Shown here one piece after another: positions 54,485-64,000 of a stretch of DNA of 64,000 nucleotides (the stretch's first letter is position 1; each line of letters begins with the position of its first letter). The DNA comes from Diphasiastrum complanatum (taxonomy: Eukaryota > Streptophyta > Lycopodiopsida > Lycopodiales > Lycopodiaceae). Where the stretch lies: positions 12,588,402-12,652,401 of the forward strand of contig CM055113.1 of the NCBI GenBank assembly GCA_029204225.1, written 5' to 3'. The notes below the pieces were generated by a model. It was given only the letters and a program-made list of their open reading frames with translations, did no database searches and was not told the origin of the DNA. Both the position numbers and the translations under genes were made by a program.

Positions 54485-55810
54485 CAGTCATGTCATCAAG
54501 ATGTAGTCAATCAGGACTCTGATTGCGTTATCAGTCGTGGAAGACCTCAAAATGCACCAAATGGATGTCAAGACAACATTTTTCAACGACAATCTCGAAT
54601 AGGAGCTGTACACCTTCCAATCGGAAGGATTCAAAGTCAAAGGACAAGAGCACAAGGTGTGCAAGCTACACAAAGCAATCTATGGTCTAAAATAGGTCGC
54701 AAGAGTGTGGTTCAATAGAATCAACTCTTATCTCATTTAATTGGGATTTGCAAATAATTCAGCTGACTGTAATGTTTATTCTAAGAATATAGGCACCAAT
54801 TCAGTTCACATAGCTCTTTACGTAGATGATGCATTTATTCTGTCTAACGATACTTTTCTACTGCACACTACTAAGAGTGATCTGTCAAAGGAATTTGACA
54901 TGACTGATTTAGGAGTTGTCCATTCTTTGCTAGGAATTTACATTACTAGAAATAGGCTTCAGAACAGAATCTATCTTAGCCAGCAGACATATCTAAAAGG
55001 CATTTTAGAAAAATTTCATATGTTTGATTGCAAACCCATTGATACTCCAATGGATCCAAGTATAGTATTTACTAAATCTACTTGTGCTGATTCTGATAGT
55101 GAAGTACTCGACATATTGTAGTACCCTTAACATTAACTAATAGGATCTTTAATGTATGCAATGTTGTGTACTAGACCAGATTTAGCATACATTGTTAGCA
55201 TGTTAAGTCAATTCATGTCTAATCCTAAGATCTCTCATTGCAAAGCATTAAAAAGAGTGATGAGATATATTCGGAGAAGTTTAGATCACATCTTATGTTA
55301 TGATAGAAATGTTATCAACCCACTTGTCCTGCGAGGCTATTCCGACTTAGATTGGGGAGGAACAGTCTCTACCAAAAAATCTACCTCTGGATTCTGTTTC
55401 TATCTGGTAGGGGGACCGATCTCGTGGAACTCAAGGAAGCAAAAATCAGTTGTGCTTTCTTCGACAAAGGTAGAGTACATCGCAGCATGCCAAGCTTCAA
55501 AAGAAGTTGTATGGATTAGGTTATTACTTCACGACTTACATCACACTCAGTTCAATGCCACCACCATTCTGTGTGACAATTTGAGCTGTATTTCACTGTC
55601 ACTGAATCCCAGATTCCATGGCAAATCCAATCACATTGAAATCCAGTATTATTTCATTCGGGAGAAAGTTTTCTCAGGGCAAGTGATCCTTCAATACTGC
55701 TCCACGACATAAATGGTCGTAGACAACTTCACCAAAGCGCTTCTTAGGATCAAGCGCCAGAAGTTCTTCAACATGCTGAACCTGACAAAGATACCAAGGC
55801 ACCAACCGTG
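54485..55810 (+). pseudogene. Ty1/copia RT C-terminal half and RNase H, copy B
   Basis: Equivalent of 1345-2670, with YVDD near 54820 and the same stops. One substitution near 55068 changes Leu to Phe (PSIVFTKSTC). Confidence 0.88.
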
Positions 55811-55824
55811 ACCTTAAAGGGGAC

Positions 55825-56450
55825 TGTTGGAAATTATGCCCACAGATGCCTCCATGGAATCATAACTTAGATAGCCAATTTATTTGAGGGACATCTACAA
55901 CAGACTTCCCTGATTTGTTGACCGTATATAAACTATGTATAGATGTCACAAAAGCCATATACTTCCAAGTACAATGGCTTTCCTAATTAGGTGACAAACA
56001 TTCAATGTAATTAATACACGGACGAAACCTATAAATAAATCATAGATTATTGGTTGCTCCGTCCATGAGACATATTATTTAAGCCTCCATCCAGTCACGC
56101 CGTCAACTTTTGGTTGTAATTGCTATTTGTATTGGGCTTCAGTGTAATATACCAGCATCAGCTTTTCTATCTATGTATAACGTAGATGAATGCTTGTTGT
56201 GATTGAATGCACTTTATCGCTATTTGATCGCGCTTGTTTACTCACTCTGATCAGATTACAGACATCTATGACTCCTCAGTTTTTGATCAGACGATGGCTA
56301 TCTTTGACGCCTGAGGAACTCGCGATATCATATTGCTCTTCCATTTATTTCAGAACCATACTTCACATTGAATCTGATTTTCAGTAATATCACACACAAA
56401 CTATTTCTAATCTCTTCGGTGGACTATACTTTCGTTTTTGAGAGTATGAA
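55825..56450 (+). mobile_element. Copia LTR, copy B
   Basis: Begins TGTTGGAAATTATG after the polypurine tract at 55816-55824; TATAAATA at 56030. Right end not fixed. Confidence 0.6.
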
Positions 56451-56693
56451 TTAATTTTTAAAATCATGTTGGACAATTAGAACACTTAAAGCTGTGATTA
56501 CATCTAACATAAGCTGTCTATTAGACTGTTTTTGCATCCAGCAGCTGATTAGAATGGTAGAGCTGTTCTGCAATATTCTTGCTCTCTTCGCCGTTCACGT
56601 TTTTCCATCTCCCTTGTCCCCATCAATTCAATCTAGCCAATTTTTATTGTGTGATATCGGGTTTTTGTGGTCTGACACATATGATGGCTTTTT

Positions 56694-56923
56694 ATGCAAG
56701 ATTTCTCCAACAATTCATTATGGAAGGTGAGAATGGCATCACTTCTTGAAATGAAGGATTTGTTGGACATTGTTGTAGGAGTGGAGGAAAGACCCTTGGC
56801 ACAACAAGAGCAAATGAGGTATGACAAGAGATCTAAAAGAGCTCTACACATGATAAACATGAATGTTACTAATGAGCTTCTTAAAGAGTTTGGTAAGTGC
56901 GCATCATCTAATGTAGTCTAATA
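56694..56923 (+). pseudogene. Copia gag N-terminal fragment, copy B
   Basis: Identical to 3554-3783. Confidence 0.6.
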
Positions 56924-56992
56924 AAAGATATGTAATCTACATTTCTACATTCTATTTCAAGTGATGCTACTTATGATCTAGATGTGACACGG

Positions 56993-58535
56993 CTATGTTG
57001 TGGACATTATTGGGTAAAACCTACATAATCTTTCCACAAAGATCTGGGCTAAATCCGAAGCCTTAGCAGTTGACTTGACTAGTATAAAAGTAGCTAACTT
57101 TGTCAACCTGTCCACCACAACCCAAATATAATCATTCTGGCGTTGGGTCTTTGTCCAACCACAAAATCCATAGATATACTTTCCCATCGCTTCTGAGGGG
57201 TGTAACAACCCTCCAGTCTTTAAGCATTCAGCGTTGGCTAACTGGCAAGGTCTACAATTAAGCACATAAGACTTGACAATGAGTTTTGGCCAATAAAACT
57301 CTCTTCTGATCAAGTCCAAAGTCCTGTGTATACCCGGATGACCTACACAGGGAACGTCATGACACTTATAAAGAATATTCTTCTTTAACTCATTATCCAC
57401 TGGTAAACAAATTTTTCCATTCCGAAATAGTAACCCACCTCGAATAAAGAACTATTCCGCTATATTCTTATCTTTCTTAGAAACCTGAGACCCCTGTGAG
57501 TAAATCTCTATTCCATTCTCATTTTTTCTTGTCTCCACCATCTTCCAGATGGGACCAAAATGAGAATCTAATTCACATTTTCCTCTCAATGAAAGATATA
57601 GATCAGTGCAAATTTGGGTGAATGAAAGTTCATTTAATTCACCAATCCGACTAAGCGCATCTGCAACTTGGTTAGAGCTGCCCTTGACATATCGAATCTC
57701 ATGATCGAATTCCGCATAAGCTCAGCCCAACGAGATTTACGACCCCTTAGATCGTTCTGACTACAAAAGTACTTCAGAGGTTGATGATCTATATACACTA
57801 TAAACTGACTACCATAAAGGTAATGCCTCTAGGTTTTAAGTGCATGTATCAAAGCAAATAGCTCTTTCTCCTGAGTTGTATAATGCAACTGAGGCCCCGT
57901 GAATTTCTTGCTTTCAAACGCTATTGGCCTATCATCCTGTAGAAGAACTGCCCCTATCACCCAATCACTTGCGTCAGTTCGCATGACGTAAGATAAATCA
58001 GGATTCACGATCTGTAAAACAGGAGCTGAAGCAACCATTTGCTTAAGTTTCTCAATGCATTGGGTCAATTCATCATTCCACTCAATAGGCTTACTAGGTT
58101 GACCTCTCTTTTTCTTTTTGTTAACTCTGTCTTTAGTCAAATTATTTACAGGTTCTGCCACTTTAGCATAATCCTCAATTGACTTACAAAAGAAAACTAT
58201 AAAATCGAGAAAAGATTTAACTTCTCTAACTGTCTTTGGTATCGGCCATTCAAGCATTGTCTTGACCTTACTCTCATCAATCTACAACCCACTACTCCAA
58301 GGTACAACAACTCATGCTTAAAGAACTCACATTTAGATTCCTTAGCGTAGAGTTTCTCTCGTTTGAGAATATCTAAGACAATACTAAGATGACTCAAATG
58401 CTCCTTAAGTGTTCTATCTAAGAATACAACCACAAACTTCCCTAGATATGGATGAAAAAAATCGTTCATTATCTGTTGGAACATAGTTGGTGCATTCGTC
58501 AACCCAAAACGAAGCATGAGAGATTCATAGTTGAT
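56993..58535 (-). pseudogene. Ty3/gypsy RT C-terminus, RNase H and integrase, copy B
   Basis: Identical in content to 3853-5395, including LDR in place of LDD and the same stops. Confidence 0.87.
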
Positions 58536-59899
58536 CTTCTTCTTGAAGATCCACTTGTTGTCGATAACTCTCTTGTGAGTGGGGAAGTCGACCAGTGTTC
58601 ATGTATGATTCGTCAAAAGTGAGTTGTACTCGCTTTCCATAGCTTCTTGCGACTTCACAACATTCTTGGAGTCAATTGCTTCGGCTAGGCTCTCTGGTTC
58701 TCCGGATGAAGTCCAAAATGATTGAGGTGCATATCTCCTAGGAACTGTCCGAGTCCGTGAGGATTTGCGGATGTTTGGTTGACTAGGATGCGATGATGCT
58801 TCATCTTGAATTTTTCTGGATTTACTCGAGCTAGCTTGGCAAAGCTGGGTTTTCCCATCCTTTGACATGCATCACATTTTTGAATGAAAGTTCAAACGTC
58901 TTTATAAACTGGTCTGATGACATGTACTGTCAGTTGGTCAGCTTCTATAGGTGTAGCTGCAGGTTTCGTAGAAGGAACATAAATGTTGGAAGAATCCATG
59001 CCATGTAAAATAGGATGAAATGACATAGCATCGTTTATCGATGGTTGTTTGAAATCATAGTAATGTACGTTCTTGAAATATTACATTCCTAGAGGCAAAT
59101 ACTACATTGGTGGATGGATTATATACTTTATAAGCTTTATGTTCATCAGGATAGCCAATGAAAGTACATTTATTTGTCCTATGATCCAGCTTCTTCTCAA
59201 GCTGTTTGGGAATGTGAACAAAACATGTACAACCCAAAAGTTTTAAATGCCTAACACTAGGCTTGTGCCCATGCCAAACTTCATAAGGAGTTTTGTTGTT
59301 GATGGCTTTGGTGCTGGATCTATTCTGCATGTAACAGGTTGTAGCAGTAGCTTTTGCCCAAAACTTCGCAGGTAGGTGTGCTTGATGTAATGGATCTGGC
59401 TGAGTTGAGAAGAGCTCGATTCTTCCTTTCTATGATCCCATTTTGTTGAGGTGAATAGGAAGTGGTGAACTGTCTTCTAATACCATGTTCAACTAGGTAG
59501 TCAGACATCTCATTAGAGATGTATTCGTCGCCACCATCAGTTCGAAGTGCCTTCACTTTTGTAGACGTTTGTGTCTCAGCCATGGCCTTGAATCTCTTGA
59601 AGCATTTAAAGGCTTCAAATTTGTGCTTGATGAACATGATTGTAGACCATCTAGAATAATCATCTATGAAAGGTATAAAATAGATTGCATCTCCTAAGGA
59701 TGGAGTTGGCGTTATCGCTATGTACAAGATTCAATACATGCTTTGTTTTGATGGAATGTGATTCTGAAAACTTGCTTCTAGAGTGCTTCCCATAGATGCA
59801 TGATTCACAAAAGAAAGATTTCCTATCTAATGAAGAAGAGAAATTTAGTCCATCAACTAAATTATCACAATGCACATAACAAAGTGATCTTGTATTCAC
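58536..59899 (-). pseudogene. Ty1/copia integrase and RT N-terminus, copy B
   Basis: Identical in content to 5396-6759, including the in-frame passage from copia RT (VIDNKWIFKKK) to gypsy RT. Confidence 0.87.
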
Positions 59900-60529
59900 G
59901 TGTCCAAATCAACTATGCCACAAAACAACATTGTCATTTACGGAAAATATTTTTTGGAGTCCTAGCTAGAAGTAAAATTTGACAATGAGCTTAAATAGAT
60001 AAAGAAAAAATAAATAAAATAAATAAGAAAGAGAAAATGAAACTAAAGGTGAAAAACAAAAGAAATAAAAGTGAGTCCCTTGATACTTTCTCTGGGCTTG
60101 TTTTTCTCTTCTTTTTTTTATTTTAATTTTTTTTATTTTAAAGATAAGATACAGATGATCGAGATGTGCTTTATGGAGCCTTCTCAAGTTGTTGGCCCTT
60201 CTCATCTTCAGCATCTCGGATTTGGCGATGGGATTGTGCGACTACGCAAACAAATTGTGTCCACAATGTGCTGCGCATTATGAATTCCGAGCGAATTGGG
60301 CTGAATGCTAGGTGCATATTGCCCAGGAAATCCATTGTATACTATCGTTCCAACCTCACTATGTTGACAAAGGATGTTGCGGATAAGCGATAGTGTTGCA
60401 GGAAATAATAAAAATACAAGATTTTGGTGGTTTGGGCATGTTCATAGGAAGCTGCATGGAAGACATAAGTGCACAAGTATTAGAAATGTAGTAAGTAGGC
60501 TGATCCTTAAAAAATCTATTGATGGTCTA

Positions 60530-61160
60530 ATTTGTGAGATCTTATTGGGTTGATATCAATGGATCAATGTACAAGCCATTATCTCATGCGATACATTAAG
60601 TGTCCAAGTAGAGACTATGACGATTCTCCATGTCAATTCTAATGATTCTTCGTCATTATATGGGACTATGACTCTCTAATCGTAAAAATCACATTGTTAT
60701 AATGTTGTTATTTTAAATTTTGATCATTGATCCATTTCATTCTAAGCCTTTATTTCCTTTGGTCACATCAATGTGGCTTTATATTGTGAGAGAAAAAGAA
60801 TATTGTCTATATACATAGATAATCACTAACAAATAAAACAAATTTTTTTATTGCATTGTATCTTCACATAAGCATTTGTTCATTTTGCAAAAATACAAGT
60901 ACTAGTAGATGATCACGTAGATCTAATACATAAGGTATTCTTCATATAAATGAGATGGGGTATATATAAAGAAAATGTGTTCTTACTATTTTATGATATA
61001 AAAAATAAAGTATGGTCTCAATATGGGTGTTGATGAACACGACAAAGATGCATGTAGTACCTAAATTTCACTAAGAGTAAATTCATGGGAATCCTTGAAC
61101 CATTGAATGAGTTGACCCCAAGTTGGCTGAAATGAAGCCGGTGATGATCACACATGTGCG

Positions 61161-61194
<34 letters not shown>

Positions 61195-61310
61195 CCACAC
61201 ACACACACATACACACACACAAAATTATTAAAAGATATATCAATTCTCCAAAAATAGCATGGACTAACATGCACAAAGACTCAAATCATGACCAATTCAA
61301 ACTCTAAGTA
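60530..61310 (+). repeat. Dispersed repeat with 33-nt poly-C, copy B
   Basis: Equivalent of 7390-8170; the C run at 61161-61193 is one base shorter than in copy A. Confidence 0.8.
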
Positions 61311-61714
61311 TATAGATCACTTGAGATGATCAATTTTCAATGTGGATCGAGCTATAGTGTGGCAACCCTTTTAGCTTCAGAATTGGACTTGAGATTCTAC
61401 TATTTTAAGCATCTGATCAGATCTGTGGAACTAGTGTTTGGGAAAGCTAGGATAACCTAGGAATGAAACCTTCATATTCTCTCAAAAACCAACATGCCAA
61501 AAAATTTATAGGATTTTTTATGTCATAAATCTTGGGTTTTATAAGGAAAATGAGCAAGTAAAATATTATCACTCATTAGACATCAAAGAACTCCTTAATA
61601 TATGGGTTTTTTGAGAGAAACCTCAAAAATATTTTTTGTACATTGTCTGTAGCCCAACATTAATTATATCACAGGTTATGATTTTTTCAATCGTCAACAC
61701 TTCAAGATTAGTGC

Positions 61715-62140
61715 TAATCTGGTCTTCCAATAGAGATCATATTCTACAGTTGTTCCATGATAGATCACCTTGCTAGTTTGCAACCCTTCTCTCCACGTTG
61801 TACAAGGTGGTGGATCCCAAGGTGGTGGATCCCAAGTTTCCAGCATCCTTGTAGCACTTAGCTGCTATACCCCGACTGCCAGTTTCTATTTGTTAACAAC
61901 GAATGTTTATACAGGTAGCTACAACATCACTCATGACATCTACAAGGTTGCCATTGTTGTTACTAATGTGTGAATTGAGGTCAAGGCTGGCATGTTGGTA
62001 ACCTCATTGAACGTCACCACAAATACATATTGTATGAACATCACCACAAATACATTGTATGACTCTAGTTGAGATCGTTGTTATGCTACCACAAGGTAAG
62101 TGTAAAGCCACAACACTGCACAATACAACTTGTAACGTCT
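61715..62140 (-). pseudogene. Decayed CVNH lectin copy, copy B
   Basis: Equivalent of 8575-9000 with one inserted G near 62094 and one substitution near 62110. Confidence 0.75.
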
Positions 62141-62323
62141 ATCAAAATGTATAATGCACTATATTAGACACACACAATATTAGACACACACAACCTAGTT
62201 GAGATCGTTGTTATGCTACCATAGGTAAGTGTAAAGCCACCACACTGCACAATACAACTTGTAACGTCTATCTAAATGTATAATGCACTATATTAGACAC
62301 ACAATATAACATACATATATATA
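62065..62323 (+). repeat. 129-bp tandem duplication, copy B
   Basis: Equivalent of 8926-9183. Confidence 0.9.
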
Positions 62324-62782
62324 ATATATCTCATGATAAAATATTATATATTTTTATACACAAAATTTCGGAAATGAATCTGCACCTAAACGACAATATT
62401 AGCATAATGACAGCTATATTATTATGGATCAAAGGATTAAATATTGCATAGTGTCGTATCGTAGGGTAAATATTTTTACCAAAGATAAAAGTACCTACCG
62501 CTGAGTATAGTGGTCTTAAATAACAAAAAAAGACATAGAAATAGATAAAACATGCAACATAAAATAAAATAAAGTCAAATAATCATCCTAAATACAACAA
62601 AATCTAGAAAATCTTATTGCGGTATGACCTATTGACTAACCGCGAAAGTTCATTTTCAAACTTTACTTCCAGGTCTAGGACTCCAAAATATATCTTTAAG
62701 AAGTTATCCTCTCTTAAATCAAAGTTTCAGGTTTATTCACGGATTTAAAACCTAATATTTGTTCCATGACCCTTGAAAAACA

Positions 62783-62802
62783 CCCTAAACCCTAAACCCT
62801 AA
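62783..62802 (+). repeat. Telomere-like tract, copy B
   Basis: CCCTAAACCCTAAACCCTAA, as at 9643. Confidence 0.8.
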
Positions 62803-63383
62803 TTCATTTTCACATCAAATCCTCAAATAACCATGAGATTTTTTAAAACATGTCAATTCATATCATTCTTCAGGTCCAATAATTTATAAATCATCATTTC
62901 ATCACAATGAACACATTGAAACAAACCGTGTGTAAAATAGATGTCAAATAACCGGGTTGTGGCAGTCAAACTTGTTCACGAAAAATAAGGCTAAAACATG
63001 CCACATGAAATCCATAATTTTCAATTCAGAGAATTAGAATCCAAATTATTCCAAGAACTAGTCCAAAATATTCTTCATTAACTTGCACGTATAACGTTCA
63101 AAATAGGTTTTGTAACTAATGTTGTTAGAGTGTCCGAACACATGAAGGTAGTGAAGTTAAAATATATCTTGAAGCCATATATACCTCAAAATATCCATCC
63201 CAATCAATTCTCAGTCCTCATCTCTCTGAGTAATCATTGCATGTTGTTGGAATATGCATACTTATACTCCTCTTTTGTGGGAGACCCCTTTACGCCATAT
63301 TTTTGCATGGGTGATTGTAATTTAAACAAGTTCACAAATAATCTAGAGTACTACAAGAAGATTACAAGAAAATAAAATTTGAA

Positions 63384-63805
63384 TTACAATATCAAATTCA
63401 ACATATGGGTGGGGAGTAGCTTGAACATAATGTTGAAATCCTTGGGCATGATGGTCACCCTCTTAGCATGGACAGCTGCAACAACAGTATCTAAAAAAAA
63501 TTTCACTTGAAAATCCTCATATATAGTGTGTAGCGCCTCGATTGCCGTTACAGTCCATCTCACATCTGCAGATAGACTTCTTGTAAGTTGTTTGATGGAT
63601 CTTTGTATGTGAGCTTTCGGAATCAGAAGATTATTGGCCTTTTGTACTTTCAAATATCCTTGAGCCAGGGTGGGTCTCTTCTTCTGCCCCTTGGCCTTGG
63701 AGGAGGTGGTGCTGAACGAGACGACGGTGGTGCATTCCCCTAACCCCCTCCTGTGATTGGGATTCCACCAGGGTGGACTCGTGCTGTCTGCTTAGTCCAT
63801 GCCAT
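63384..63805 (-). pseudogene. Histone H3-derived gene, truncated, copy B
   Basis: Identical to 10244-10665: MAWTKQTAR start at 63805, TAG at codon 22, TGA at codon 52, exact HAKRVTIMPKD core, truncated after FNIMFKL. Confidence 0.82.
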
Positions 63806-63813
63806 TAGTATCC

Positions 63814-63884
63814 AATATTGGATCAGCGCGCAATAAAGGATAACTCAGATTCAGAGGTCAGGTCAAGCGCGTCGAACCGATATC
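63814..63884. repeat. Inverted-arm module M1, copy B
   Basis: Same as 10674-10744. Confidence 0.9.
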
Positions 63885-63907
63885 TGAAATAAACCTGACC
63901 GATAGCT

Positions 63908-63978
63908 GGTAGCAGATGGACTCGCGCGAGTAAAAGCGGATGGAAGGAAGTTTGCTTCGAGCGCGCTGAATCAATATC
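63908..63978. repeat. Inverted-arm module M2, copy B
   Basis: Same as 10768-10838. Confidence 0.6.
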
Positions 63979-64000
63979 ACATGGATATAGAGAATGACAA

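Larger units (their letters stand above)
53152..64000 (+). repeat. Segmental duplication, copy B (runs off window)
   Basis: Near-identical to 16-10860. All internal features recur at an offset of about 53140. Its right end is not visible. Confidence 0.95.

Overview
This 64 kb window reads as nuclear DNA of a land plant, most likely a non-seed plant such as a fern. The grounds are plant-type Ty1/copia and Ty3/gypsy retroelements, an initiator-Met tRNA primer-binding site, a short CCCTAAA tract, spliceosomal introns, and a secreted CVNH (cyanovirin-N homology) lectin gene, a family known from ferns, liverworts and fungi. The species cannot be named from sequence alone. Most of the window is decayed retrotransposon; real cellular-type genes are few.

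Layout: 16-10860 and 53152-64000 are two nearly identical copies (about 99.9%) of one segment, offset by about 53.14 kb; the second runs off the window. Each copy holds a gypsy/copia mosaic explained by one inversion with breakpoints in two reverse transcriptase (RT) genes, then a dispersed block with a dead CVNH lectin copy, then a histone H3-derived gene. 10.2-13.5 kb: the H3-like gene (minus) and an unrecognised spliced gene (plus) are divergent, with a 1.4 kb intergenic region carrying six inverted-repeat modules. 13.6-17 kb: a decayed minus-strand gene and copia gag. 19.3-22.3 kb: decayed copia. 23.7-25.7 kb: a spliced minus-strand gene with a DNA-methyltransferase-like motif. 26-31 kb: GC-rich fold-back, microsatellites and diverged repeats. 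31.8-32.5 kb: the only clearly intact gene, a two-exon secreted CVNH lectin. 32.5-36.1 kb: gypsy gag, leader, PBS and LTR, plus an inverted LTR piece. 36.4-38.1 kb: a CVNH first-exon fragment and a longer H3-derived gene with a C-terminal extension. 38.3-39.7 kb: gypsy RT and copia gag. 39.9-41 kb: Ulp1-like protease exons behind two more modules. 42.8-47.2 kb: copia with a probable 3' LTR. 48.8-50.1 kb: minisatellite and T-rich tract. 50.2 kb: orphan last exon of a 2-oxoglutarate dioxygenase. 51.1-52.1 kb: copia 3' end and LTR.

The most unusual signal is a family of about 71-bp modules: an 18-bp arm (consensus GCGCGYYGAWYCRATATC) and its inverted partner, start-to-start distance 53 bp in nine of ten cases. 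They occur two per leader, between a TATA box and the ATG, at the H3-derived genes and the unrecognised gene, and also beside the Ulp1-like exons. The H3-derived protein keeps the H3 tail start (MAWTKQTAR) and the exact HAKRVTIMPKD core, and in the longer copy continues in frame, apart from two stops, for about 250 further residues. What joins these genes is unknown; a large mobile element or endogenised element family is possible but unproven.
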